From a virus, in the IMG/VR virus record IMGVR_UViG_3300033064_006589, positions 1 through 45,524 of that record: a stretch of DNA of 45,524 bases. One strand, given 5' to 3'. Shown here piece by piece: positions 13,670 to 21,552 of this stretch; the first letter of the stretch is position 1, and each line of letters starts with the position of its first letter. A program made the translations under genes and the position numbers. Under the pieces are notes generated by a model. It had not been told where the DNA came from. It made no database searches and worked only from the letters and a program-made list of their open reading frames with translations.

Positions 13670-15571
13670 ATGCCAGTACAAATGGGCGGCAATCTGGATG
13701 AATTGAAAGACCGGCACAGGGAAATTGTCGTTAGAGACAATTCCATGGACCCGCAGGAGCTTGAGGAGCGCAAGGAGGCGGCCCGGCGTTACGCCATGGA
13801 GGACGAGCAGCATTTTGTGGATTATCTGAACGATTGCGTCGATAAATCTGTGGAAGATAAAAAAGAAATACGAAAAGTGCAGGAAGAATGCTGGAAGGTG
13901 TTTAACGAAAAAGAGCCGGCTTCTTTTAAAAATAAGGCCCCGTGGCAGTCCCGCATTATCGTGCCGAGGCCGTTCGAGTCGGTGCAGTACGGTGCCGCGG
14001 CCATTAAAAAAGCTTTCTCTCCGGATTATCTGTCCGTGCAAAACCCCAAGGATAAAACAGCGGCGGAGTTCTGGAAAATGGTGTTAGATGACCAAAACGG
14101 TAAGATGAAGGGTAATTTCGTTCTCAAGTTTTCGGACGCTAATCTTATGGGTCTGGCAATCGGCGAAAGCCACGAAATTATCCCGCGTTTTGTACCCGGC
14201 CGGGGCTTGGAATACACGCTGGCCGAGCCGTGGAAGATCCATCGCGACCCGGATGCGCCGTCCCGCGATCCGCAGGGGGGGATGTACTGGATTCATCAAG
14301 AATGGATCGACTGGTACGTGCTGTTAGAGGGGCAGAGGAACGGCAAATATGTTGCCGTGGAGCGGGCCAAGGATACGTCGGGCACAAGTATTAACAATCC
14401 GTTTATGACCAAGGAGGCGATAGCGGCCCGTAAAAAGCAAATCTGGAAGCGTTCCAAATTCAGAACTATGGTGCTGGTTTCGGAATTTTGGGGCGTCGTA
14501 TTGGACAAAAAGGGCGAACTTCTGCTTCCCAGTGCAAATTATACCGTGGCCGGCAACCGGGTCATCGAGGAGCCCAAGCCGCTGCCGTACCGTTCTCTGC
14601 GTTGGCCGGGAGTATCTTTCTCGCCCCTGCCAAACATTTTGGCGTTCGGCGGCAGGGGGTTGGTCGAAGGGGTTACCACCATATGGGAGTCGATGTGCAA
14701 TTTGATGTGTTTGCATGACGATTCTCTAAAATGGGTGGTCGATCCTCCCATAGAAGTGGAGCAAGACCGGCTGATTGATAAAGACGATGTGGAAGATTGG
14801 CCCGGAAAAAAATATCTGGTGCGCGAGAGCGTGCACGGAAACCCGGCAATACGTGCGGTCAGCCGGCGGGATGTGTCCAACTCGGTGATGGGCAATATGC
14901 AGTACCGGGATCAGTTGTATCAGCGCGGGAGTTTTGTGACCGATGGCGTTCAGGGATTGCCCGGCTATCGCAAGGATATGACCTGGCGCGAGAGTTCCCA
15001 GCAGTTGGATCAGGCTATGGGCGTGTTCGGCCTTATGGGTGCCAATATCGAATTAGGGGCCGTGCATGTGCAGCACGCGGCCCAGGAGGTGATCGAGGCG
15101 TTTGCCGGTTATGCCGATTACGCCCGGATGTTCTCGGAGGGAGACGGCGAATTGATGCTGCAACAACTTGGCATACGGCCATCGCTGTATGCCGCCAACG
15201 GTATTGAAGGGCTGCCGTCGATGTCGGGTGTTTTCTCTGTATCCGGGATTCAGGCATTGATGAAGGACGCCGAAACGCTGATGAATCTAAGAAGCGTGGT
15301 GATTCCGCTGGCCGAAAAATCCCGCTTTGCGGAGTACATCCTGCCCTATGGCGTAATTAAGGCGCTGGAATCGCGGATCAACCTTACCGATGAGGGTGTT
15401 TTTGTTGATGAGGATACGGCCAATGAAATCCGGGAAAAAGAAAAAGCCCGGATGCTGAAAGCGGAGCAAGGCGAACATGACGCCCGCGATATGGCGCTAT
15501 ACCAAGCGGTGTTAGCGCTAACCCAGAGACAACCGCCGCCGGCAGGTGCTGAAGGAGAAGTGCCGCAATGA
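13670..15571 (+). CDS. Portal protein (podovirus type)
   Basis: The 633-aa product lies between terminase and scaffold/capsid. It opens with a charged helical segment. A region with WQSRIIVPRPFESVQ, YTLAEPWKIHRDPDAPS and GRGLVEGVTTIWESMCNLM follows; the last reads as the conserved portal wing/stem helix region. PPIEVEQDRL and WRESSQQLDQAMGVFGLMG continue the pattern. The protein should form the dodecameric ring that admits DNA and anchors the tail. The C-terminal 50 residues are acidic and helical (EIREKEKARMLKAEQ), as expected of a barrel or crown. Family assignment is by gene order, length and these segments. Confidence 0.8.
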   Translation: MPVQMGGNLDELKDRHREIVVRDNSMDPQELEERKEAARRYAMEDEQHFVDYLNDCVDKSVEDKKEIRKVQEECWKVFNEKEPASFKNKAPWQSRIIVPRPFESVQYGAAAIKKAFSPDYLSVQNPKDKTAAEFWKMVLDDQNGKMKGNFVLKFSDANLMGLAIGESHEIIPRFVPGRGLEYTLAEPWKIHRDPDAPSRDPQGGMYWIHQEWIDWYVLLEGQRNGKYVAVERAKDTSGTSINNPFMTKEAIAARKKQIWKRSKFRTMVLVSEFWGVVLDKKGELLLPSANYTVAGNRVIEEPKPLPYRSLRWPGVSFSPLPNILAFGGRGLVEGVTTIWESMCNLMCLHDDSLKWVVDPPIEVEQDRLIDKDDVEDWPGKKYLVRESVHGNPAIRAVSRRDVSNSVMGNMQYRDQLYQRGSFVTDGVQGLPGYRKDMTWRESSQQLDQAMGVFGLMGANIELGAVHVQHAAQEVIEAFAGYADYARMFSEGDGELMLQQLGIRPSLYAANGIEGLPSMSGVFSVSGIQALMKDAETLMNLRSVVIPLAEKSRFAEYILPYGVIKALESRINLTDEGVFVDEDTANEIREKEKARMLKAEQGEHDARDMALYQAVLALTQRQPPPAGAEGEVPQ

Positions 15572-15879
15572 AAACCGTTTTTGGATCGATGCAGCCCGAA
15601 GAGCAGGCACGTGAAGAGCGTGAAGCCCTGGCAGAGAAAAAGGAAAAAGAGCGTCTGGAAAAACAGGCCGGTTTGTTGGGAGTAGTGAATTCGGAAGCTA
15701 CCAAAGTACTTGTGGGGATAATTAGGAAACAATTGATCGGCAGAGTAGAAGCGCTTGTAAAGGGAGACGGCGAAGCCAATGCATATATAAAAACATTGAA
15801 TGAATTAGGTATTAAAGAGGGTGCGGCTTTAAACGCCGCCAAGGAGTTACAGGAAAAATATTTTAAAATAAAAGAATAG
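15568..15879 (+). CDS. Coiled-coil protein after portal, 103 aa
   Basis: It starts in an ATGA overlap with the portal stop. The first 45 residues are very rich in Glu, Lys and Arg (EEQAREEREALAEKKEKERL) and predict a coiled coil; the remainder is a mixed helical domain. It could be a portal- or capsid-associated helper. A hairpin region and a strong terminator follow it, so this is the last gene of the terminase-portal transcript. Confidence 0.6.
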   Translation: MKTVFGSMQPEEQAREEREALAEKKEKERLEKQAGLLGVVNSEATKVLVGIIRKQLIGRVEALVKGDGEANAYIKTLNELGIKEGAALNAAKELQEKYFKIKE

Positions 15880-15921
15880 CCGAATTCCCGCCCAAGCGGG
15901 AGTTGTGAAAAAAACAGGGGT

Positions 15922-15951
15922 CTAATTTCGGTTTGGCCAAACTGAGATTAG
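15922..15951. repeat. 30-bp near-perfect palindrome centred on TGGCCA
   Basis: The left arm (CTAATTTCGGTTTGG) matches the reverse complement of the right arm (CCAAACTGAGATTAG) at 13 of 15 positions, without a spacer. It lies six bases before the terminator stem begins. It may be an operator or a cruciform-forming element controlling the capsid operon. Confidence 0.55.
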
Positions 15952-15956
15952 TTAAG

Positions 15957-16007
15957 TAAAAAAGGGCGCTGGTGTGAGCGCACCCTCACACCATGCGCCC
16001 TTTTTTT
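15957..16007 (+). terminator. Strong intrinsic terminator, probably bidirectional
   Basis: GGGCGC-TGGTGTGAG (15964-15978) pairs with CTCACACCA-GCGCCC (15985-16000), leaving one bulged T and a six-base loop. A T7 run follows (16001-16007) and an A-run precedes the stem. It separates the terminase/portal genes from the scaffold/capsid genes. Confidence 0.9.
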
Positions 16008-16113
16008 GCCCCATTTAATCAAAACCGGCCCCGTTGAAAAGGACAACGCCGGTTGAAATCTTTTAAGCTTCGGCCCCTTAACAGGAGAACGCCGGAAAGA
16101 AAGGAGAGCGGCC

Positions 16114-17253
16114 ATGACAGCAGAAGACAAGCAGACAACGCCGGACCTGGATAAAATAATGGTTGAGGGATTAGAGGTTTTTGACATGGATCCCAATCAG
16201 CATCCAGGCTCAGGCCCTGATGTCGAGCCCACGGCGGCGCAGCCTGCGCCGGGAATCGAAACCAAAAAGCAGAAGGAGGAGTCCGCTAAAAAGCCAGAGG
16301 AGCTTTCTGAAGACCCAGACAAAGATCATCGTTTCAAGACCCACGAAGAAGCAGAAAAAGCCTATAAAACCCAGCAGGCGCACGTCACCAAAATAGAGGA
16401 TGAAAAGAAAGATCTGGGCCGGAAGGTCGAGCAGTTAGAAGAGAGAGTTTCCGGCTTTGAAGCCCAGGACCAGAGCGAAAAAGAGCGCCAGGCCCTCGAA
16501 GCTGCCGATCAGGAGATCCTTGAATTCTCGAAAAAACGTCACGAGGAAGTGATGGCCGCTATTGAAGAGCTTGATCCGGAAGATGCGGAGCACAGTAAAA
16601 AAGTAGCGGAACTGTGGGCCGGGCTGAATGCGGATATCAGAAAGTTTGAGAGAGATACCGTGCAAAAAATCGAAGCCGGCGAAGCGGCCGCTCCCGCCGG
16701 GGAAGTAGCGGACCACAAAAGCGGCGGAGGGCAACCGGTAAAAAAAGAGATCGAGTCGGCGGCAGCGGATGCAGGCCAGGTCGGCACGGAAGATGTGCAG
16801 TATGTGCACGCGAGGGTCACCCGGTCCGGCCGCGATCCCCAGAGTCCGATCTTTCAGAGAGCGGCGATCCTTTCTCCTGAAGCGGGAGAAAGCGGAGCGG
16901 AGCTGACGTTAGATGAGCAGATCGACTGGGCGCTTAATAAGGAAAAGGAAATCGAGGGCCGGATAAACCACGAAGGGATTAAGCCGGATGATCCGGTCTG
17001 GCTGCACTTTATGCCGCGTGCGCCTGTTAAAAACGAAAAAGAAGAGGATCTCTCACTCGAAGATCAAGTCGGGTGGGCGATGGAAAAAACCAAAGAACAC
17101 AAGGCGGCGGAAAGAGCCAAGATCAAGCAAGAACTGAACCTGCCGCTATCGGCCGGCAATGTCGGCCGAGGAACTAAAACAGAAGGAACACCTGATGCCG
17201 GGATATCCTTTGGCGCTGCCATCGACAAAGCCGTCGAGGGCCGTCGCCTCTAA
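16114..17253 (+). CDS. Probable scaffolding protein
   Basis: The 379-aa product is acidic, almost free of aromatic residues and predicted largely coiled coil or disordered. It has runs such as KKQKEESAKKPEELSEDPDK, EKKDLGRKVEQLEERVSG and EELDPEDAEHSKKVAELWAG. It sits directly before the major capsid gene after a good ribosome site (AAGGAGAGC). Scaffolding proteins of tailed phages look like this: they direct prohead assembly and leave or are cleaved. Two similar 25-30-residue blocks (DEQIDWALNKEKEIEGR and EDQVGWAMEKTKEHK) form an internal repeat. No protease motif is seen. Confidence 0.75.
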   Translation: MTAEDKQTTPDLDKIMVEGLEVFDMDPNQHPGSGPDVEPTAAQPAPGIETKKQKEESAKKPEELSEDPDKDHRFKTHEEAEKAYKTQQAHVTKIEDEKKDLGRKVEQLEERVSGFEAQDQSEKERQALEAADQEILEFSKKRHEEVMAAIEELDPEDAEHSKKVAELWAGLNADIRKFERDTVQKIEAGEAAAPAGEVADHKSGGGQPVKKEIESAAADAGQVGTEDVQYVHARVTRSGRDPQSPIFQRAAILSPEAGESGAELTLDEQIDWALNKEKEIEGRINHEGIKPDDPVWLHFMPRAPVKNEKEEDLSLEDQVGWAMEKTKEHKAAERAKIKQELNLPLSAGNVGRGTKTEGTPDAGISFGAAIDKAVEGRRL

Positions 17254-17275
17254 ATCGCAAAGAGGAGGATAACCT

Positions 17276-18235
17276 ATGTCTGAGACTACCTGGACTTATG
17301 ATGCAGCCGACGGGGTATATAAATCCCATGCTCTGTCAAGCAAGATGATGGAAACGGCGGCCCAAAAAATGACGGTGGTGCCGTTTACAACCAAGGTGGA
17401 CCAGTTCGGCAAGCGCATGGGCGAGACCGTGACCCTGCAATACTGGAAAGAACTGGATGTGCCCACCAATTACGGCGAGCTGGACGAAGATACGCGCATT
17501 CCCATTGATAAGCTGGAGATGGGCACCCGCGCCATTACGATCAAAGAGTGGGGCCGGGGCGTGGAATACACCAACTTGATGGAGCAGCTTGGCAAGTTCG
17601 ATCCCAAGACCGGCGCCCAGAAAAAGCTAACGATTCAAATGCATAAATGCATGGATATCGCGGCGGCTGAAGGGTTTAAAAATGCCAAAATCATTTTTAT
17701 CCCCACCAGCTTGACCGGCGGCACCTGGGATACGGACGGCACGCCGTCAACCCAGGCGACAGTCAATCTGACCAAAGCGCACATGGGCGTCATCCGCGAC
17801 TATATGGCCAACGACCTGCATGTGCCCTTTTACGAGGGCGACCATTACGTAGGTCTTTTTGCCACCAAAGCCCTGCGCGGCCTGAAGGATGATAAATCCA
17901 TCGAGGACTGGTTTAAGTATCTGCGTAAAGGCGACCTGATCTTCAAAAGCGAGATCGGTCGCGTGGAGCAGACCCGGCTGGTGGAAGTCACGCATGAGGA
18001 TGCCTTTTCCAACGGTGTCGGCTCCGGCAGCGTGCTGGGCGAAGGTGTGATTTTCGGTGACGAGGCCGTAGCCCGCGTGGAAGTGGATTATCCGCACTTG
18101 AGGGCCAACCCGAACTACCAGGGCAGATTCGGTCTTCGAAAAGCAGTGATCTGGTACGGGATCGTCGTCTTTGACATCTATTGGGACTCGGCCAACGACC
18201 TGGAAGCCAAGGTTGTGCGCGTGGGTTCATCGTAG
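17276..18235 (+). CDS. Major capsid protein, N4-gp56 family
   Basis: The 319-aa product has features I recognise from the N4-gp56 major capsid family: an early KMTVVPFTTKVDQFGKRMGE segment, the elongated loop and spine with TLQYWKELDVP, ITIKEWGRGVEYT, then the A-domain-like GLFATKALRGLKD and VEVTHEDAFSNG, ending in a P-domain strand pair (AVIWYGIVVFDIYWD). It should form the HK97-fold icosahedral shell. AGAGGAGG precedes the ATG. No N-terminal delta-domain is apparent, consistent with the separate scaffold gene. The codon composition is GC-rich, as expected of a highly expressed gene. Confidence 0.9.
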   Translation: MSETTWTYDAADGVYKSHALSSKMMETAAQKMTVVPFTTKVDQFGKRMGETVTLQYWKELDVPTNYGELDEDTRIPIDKLEMGTRAITIKEWGRGVEYTNLMEQLGKFDPKTGAQKKLTIQMHKCMDIAAAEGFKNAKIIFIPTSLTGGTWDTDGTPSTQATVNLTKAHMGVIRDYMANDLHVPFYEGDHYVGLFATKALRGLKDDKSIEDWFKYLRKGDLIFKSEIGRVEQTRLVEVTHEDAFSNGVGSGSVLGEGVIFGDEAVARVEVDYPHLRANPNYQGRFGLRKAVIWYGIVVFDIYWDSANDLEAKVVRVGSS

Positions 18236-18271
18236 CAGGCGCTTGCGGAGTTCGTATCGATTAACAGCAAA

Positions 18272-18302
18272 CTCTCGCATTCCGGTCAAACGGATGCGGG
18301 AG
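18272..18302 (+). other. Hairpin after the major capsid gene
   Basis: CTCTCGCATTCCG pairs with CGGATGCGGGAG around GTCAAA, with one bulge and one G-U pair. No T-run follows. It may protect the capsid mRNA 3' end or cause partial termination before the next gene. Confidence 0.5.
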
Positions 18303-18324
18303 CAGCAAACAAAGGAGGAAGATC

Positions 18325-18780
18325 ATGCTACAGCAAGGAACAATCGCCCTGCCGTGTAATTACCTGGTCGATTATGATGATGTTGAGGGCATTGATATGG
18401 ATCAGGCTGCCGGGGATTTGGCGGTTTTTGTGATTCCGTGTAAATGCGTTGTTGAATACGCGGCTGCCGTGGTGACGGAGGTATGTGCCGGGACAACAAG
18501 TACGCCTGTAGTCAAATTCGATAAACGGCCAACCGCGGGCAGTGACACGGGCCGTGGTGACGGAGATATAGGCCATTTGATTTTGGGAACGTCTGTTGCG
18601 GGGAAGTTTGTGTACGACGTGGCCGGCCGCAAAACGGTTCTGGAGCCGGGGCAAGAAGTTGTCTTAGAACTGATTACCGCGGCCGTGGGCACCCCCACGG
18701 GTCATATTCGCCCGGTACTGGTGGTAACTCCCAGGGATGAAATGTTTGCCAACCTGAGCGGCATGACCGAAACGACATAA
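18325..18780 (+). CDS. Head decoration-like protein, 151 aa
   Basis: An AAAGGAGG ribosome site precedes the ATG. The product is beta-rich with alternating Val/Gly/Thr (LAVFVIPCKCVVEYAAAVV; GDGDIGHLILGTSVAGKFVYD) and contains no catalytic motif. In its place immediately after the capsid gene it is most easily explained as a capsid cement or decoration protein. Two cysteines (PCKC) are present. Assignment is positional and compositional only. Confidence 0.55.
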   Translation: MLQQGTIALPCNYLVDYDDVEGIDMDQAAGDLAVFVIPCKCVVEYAAAVVTEVCAGTTSTPVVKFDKRPTAGSDTGRGDGDIGHLILGTSVAGKFVYDVAGRKTVLEPGQEVVLELITAAVGTPTGHIRPVLVVTPRDEMFANLSGMTETT

Positions 18781-18805
18781 AATTAATGATTGTCGATTAA
18801 TGTAG

Positions 18806-18839
18806 CCGGTTGGTTCTGCTTGCGGGCAGGGCCAACCGG
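18806..18839 (+). other. Stem-loop CCGGTTGG...CCAACCGG
   Basis: Perfect 8-bp arms at 18806-18813 and 18832-18839 enclose a smaller CTGC...GCAG stem. It lies about 10 bases before the AGGAGG of the next gene, so it may affect translation or mRNA processing within the head operon. No U-tract. Confidence 0.5.
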
Positions 18840-18860
18840 ACAAAACAGGAGGTATTCAAA

Positions 18861-19328
18861 ATGACAGCATTAGCATCTACGGATGTTTCCGTTTCGATTC
18901 CGGTTGCGGATCGTAATATAATCCCTACCGGAGCTAAAGTTATTTCCATTGCGGATGTCACTTTTGGCGACGGATCTTTGACGTATCCCGCCGGGGGCGT
19001 GCCCCTGCCCGACAAATCGATGTTCGGTTTTAAAAAGCAGATCGAGTTTGTCGCCATAGAGCCGCCCGTGGGAAACGGGTTTGTGTATAAATACGACCGC
19101 ACCAACCACAAGATCAAAATATTTACCCAGGGCGCGGTCACCGGAAGTACGGCGGCGGCCGATTCAACCAGCGGCGCTCTGGCGGAGGATTCCGCTGCAG
19201 CGGAAACGGCCATGCGGCTGATGGGGTCTTCGGTTGATACCACTTACGACCTTGGCGGCATGATCGAGCTGCCTGCAGCTATTGCACCGGCGGAAGTGAC
19301 GTTGAGGCTGCTGATGTTCGGGCAGTAG
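18861..19328 (+). CDS. Virion structural protein, beta-rich, 155 aa
   Basis: ATG 18861 follows ACAGGAGGTATTCAAA and is preferred over an upstream in-frame TTG at 18810 that would run through the stem-loop. The product is rich in Ala, Val, Thr and Gly, with strands such as VSVSIPVADRNIIPTGAKVI and ATLRLLMFG-like ends (VTLRLLMFGQ). The central segment GNGFVYKYDRTNHKIKIFTQ is typical of phage head proteins that follow the capsid gene. It is a probable second decoration or head-stabilising protein. No enzyme motif. Confidence 0.6.
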   Translation: MTALASTDVSVSIPVADRNIIPTGAKVISIADVTFGDGSLTYPAGGVPLPDKSMFGFKKQIEFVAIEPPVGNGFVYKYDRTNHKIKIFTQGAVTGSTAAADSTSGALAEDSAAAETAMRLMGSSVDTTYDLGGMIELPAAIAPAEVTLRLLMFGQ

Positions 19329-19363
19329 CAGTCTGAAAAACAAAAATCGGAAAGGATATTATT

Positions 19364-20203
19364 ATGCAAACATTGCAAGTAAAAACCAGGGACGCGGATG
19401 GGAAAGAATCCAAAAAAACCGTGCAGATCGTGCGAAGCTGGGGCGTGTCATCGGGTCATCAGATTTTTTTGCACGCCAACGGCACTTATGGTTTCAAGGA
19501 CGGCGCCCCGGCAAGAAGCGAGCAGGATTTAAGGCAGGCCATTACCGATCCAATTCAGTTGGAGGCCGCACTGAGCTGGTGGAATCGGGTAGGCCGCAAG
19601 CAGTCGGAAGCGTACTATGCGGTTCTAGAAAAAAGGCAGCGACAGCTCATCGGTGATTATGGCGACACCGGAAGTGCGGATGACAGCGATAAAGATATGG
19701 TTCTTTATGTGCGAATTCCTGTCGGTGCCGAAGATTCGGCCGAGTTTCAGACGCCGCAAACATGGATGGAGCTGGGTTTTGACCGCCGGCCGGGTTGGTG
19801 GGGTCAAGCCGCTGGCATCAAATTCGACGACTGGGTGTATGTGCGTCAAGACGAATTAGAGCCCGGCGCAGAGCCCGAAACCGCGTCCGGCCAGAAACAG
19901 CTTGCCGACATGACGGTGGCTTTTTTGGCCGAGAACGAAGTGCTTGCGCGGCATAACGATGACGCGCTGTACGAGCAATACGGGCCGCTACGGATTACCA
20001 AGACGACTCCGAAGTTCGCCCATGCGATCACGATTGTGAATGACCCCGAGCACGATCCGATTGTGTTTGCCGGCGAAGATGAGCCGAATCCCAAGATTTC
20101 GCTTGAAAGTCTGATGCTGGTCAGCGTGGAGCCCGTTGTCGGGAAAGCTGGCCCAGGTGCCGAAAACCATGACCCCAAGAGCGTCAATCCCGGCGAATTT
20201 TAG
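19364..20203 (+). CDS. Hypothetical virion-region protein, 279 aa
   Basis: The product begins with short strands (LQVKTRDADGKESKKTVQIV) and a glycine turn, then has a segment with two Trp-rich blocks (ALSWWNRVGRKQ; FDRRPGWWGQAAG), and ends in an acidic Pro-rich tail. A linker with EPGAEPETASGQ separates two halves. The gene lies in the head operon after two decoration-like genes. I do not recognise the family. A head-completion or minor head protein is possible. Confidence 0.6.
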   Translation: MQTLQVKTRDADGKESKKTVQIVRSWGVSSGHQIFLHANGTYGFKDGAPARSEQDLRQAITDPIQLEAALSWWNRVGRKQSEAYYAVLEKRQRQLIGDYGDTGSADDSDKDMVLYVRIPVGAEDSAEFQTPQTWMELGFDRRPGWWGQAAGIKFDDWVYVRQDELEPGAEPETASGQKQLADMTVAFLAENEVLARHNDDALYEQYGPLRITKTTPKFAHAITIVNDPEHDPIVFAGEDEPNPKISLESLMLVSVEPVVGKAGPGAENHDPKSVNPGEF

Positions 20204-20206
20204 GCA

Positions 20207-20440
20207 ATGGCTTACGGCGACATTAGAAAATGTTCGGCATGCCCGGCGTTTTGGATCGAGGACGATCAGATGTACGAGGACCCTAACACCTGCCCTCATT
20301 GCGGGGTAGATGTTGGGGATCATGCGGCGGTCGGTTTGGGTGCAAGCAGCTCGTACAGTTTTCCCGTAGCAAGCGTTCCGTTTGTTGCCATCGGCTGGCA
20401 GGCGGCTGAAACCATAACAGTTTATCCTTTAGGGGCCTAA
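20207..20440 (+). CDS. Zinc-ribbon protein with beta tail, 77 aa
   Basis: The N-terminal half has CSACPAFW and CPHCGVDVG, two CxxC knuckles about 20 residues apart, giving a compact zinc ribbon. The second half is hydrophobic and beta-like (SYSFPVASVPFVAIGWQAAE). It is separated by only three bases from the preceding gene and two from the next, so the three genes are co-expressed. Role unknown; a small virion or assembly component is likely by position. Confidence 0.6.
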   Translation: MAYGDIRKCSACPAFWIEDDQMYEDPNTCPHCGVDVGDHAAVGLGASSSYSFPVASVPFVAIGWQAAETITVYPLGA

Positions 20441-20442
20441 AA

Positions 20443-21552
20443 ATGTCTTCACAGGCTTATTATATTATCTTGACAACCCTGGGTGAGAACAAGGTTGCCG
20501 AGGCCATTGCCGGAGGATCTACGATATCCTTAACACAGATGGCCGCAGGTGAGGGCGATTATGCGCCCTCGAAAAGTCAAACAAGTCTCGTAAACGAAAA
20601 TTGGCGGGATTCGTTAAGCAGTGTGGCACGCGACGGCGGAGATCCGAACCGGGTGATTGCCGCAGGAGTGATCCCGTTGGGTACCGGTGGTTGGCCGGTA
20701 CGTGAAGTCGGAGTGTTCGACAGCGACGGAGATCTTTTCGCTATCGGCAAATATCCCATGACGTACAAGCCTACATTGGCTGAAGGGGCGACAACGGATC
20801 TTGAAATCCGCTTTATCATGGAGGTTGCCAGCGAAGCCAATGTCACCATTCTGGTTGATCCGGCCGTGGTTTTGGCAACCCGTGAATATGTGGACGATTC
20901 CATAGCGCCTGTGAGAAGGCTTTCGGCCGGAGCGACCGAGCCGTCTACCACCGTTGCATATATGCTATGGTTTGACACGGCCAACAACCTTTTGAAGATC
21001 CGGAACGCCGCAAATGACGCCTGGTATGTTTTGCCCTTTTCGGTCGTTTTGGATTATGTCCTGGACGTTTTGGCTATCGCCGAACCGGCCAGTCCGGCGG
21101 CAAACCGGCTGCGCGTGTTTGCAAAGGACAACGGCGGAACCACGCAGCTTTATGCCAAAGATTCCGCTGGCCTTGTTACCAGGTTAATGGGGACCGGCGG
21201 ACTGGCCTTTTTGGGCGAAGTCCAGGAATTTGCCGCCGCTCAAAACTTCAACGCCACCACACTAACTTTCTCAGCTACTCAAAATTGGAACACCTCAACT
21301 GACCAGGTGACAAGGCTTACTCTTGCGGGCAACGTTACTATGGCCGCACCGACAGGCCAGGCCGATGGTAGATGGTGTTCAATCACATTCTTCCAGGGCG
21401 CTGTTGATTACACCATAGCATACAACGGAGTATTTAAATTTGGCAAAGCCGGACCACCTGATCCGCCAAGTGGTAGCGGCAGCAAGTCGAAGCTGGTGTT
21501 TGAATCAGACGGCACGAATCTGTATTACATGGGCCGGTGGGAGGAAGCATAA
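20443..21552 (+). CDS. Tail fibre protein with DUF3751/tail-collar N-terminus
   Basis: The 369-aa product opens AYYIILTTLGENKVAEAIAG, then LTQMAAGEGDYAPSKSQTSL and REVGVFDSDGDLFAIGKYP, the pattern of the phage tail-collar fibre N-domain (DUF3751), which attaches fibres to the baseplate or tail. The middle part (about 170-260) has repeated RxxNAANDAW-type motifs seen in fibre shafts. The C-terminus from about 265 (TLTFSATQNWNTSTDQV, then LAGNVTMAAP) resembles a beta-helix or receptor-binding tip. The protein should mediate host adsorption. Its stop overlaps the next ATG (TAATG). Confidence 0.8.
   Translation: MSSQAYYIILTTLGENKVAEAIAGGSTISLTQMAAGEGDYAPSKSQTSLVNENWRDSLSSVARDGGDPNRVIAAGVIPLGTGGWPVREVGVFDSDGDLFAIGKYPMTYKPTLAEGATTDLEIRFIMEVASEANVTILVDPAVVLATREYVDDSIAPVRRLSAGATEPSTTVAYMLWFDTANNLLKIRNAANDAWYVLPFSVVLDYVLDVLAIAEPASPAANRLRVFAKDNGGTTQLYAKDSAGLVTRLMGTGGLAFLGEVQEFAAAQNFNATTLTFSATQNWNTSTDQVTRLTLAGNVTMAAPTGQADGRWCSITFFQGAVDYTIAYNGVFKFGKAGPPDPPSGSGSKSKLVFESDGTNLYYMGRWEEA

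Noticed and set aside
13286-14041. Long minus-strand open frame opposite the terminase-portal junction
   Set aside because: Antisense to three well-supported genes, no ribosome site, hydrophobic/aromatic shadow composition.
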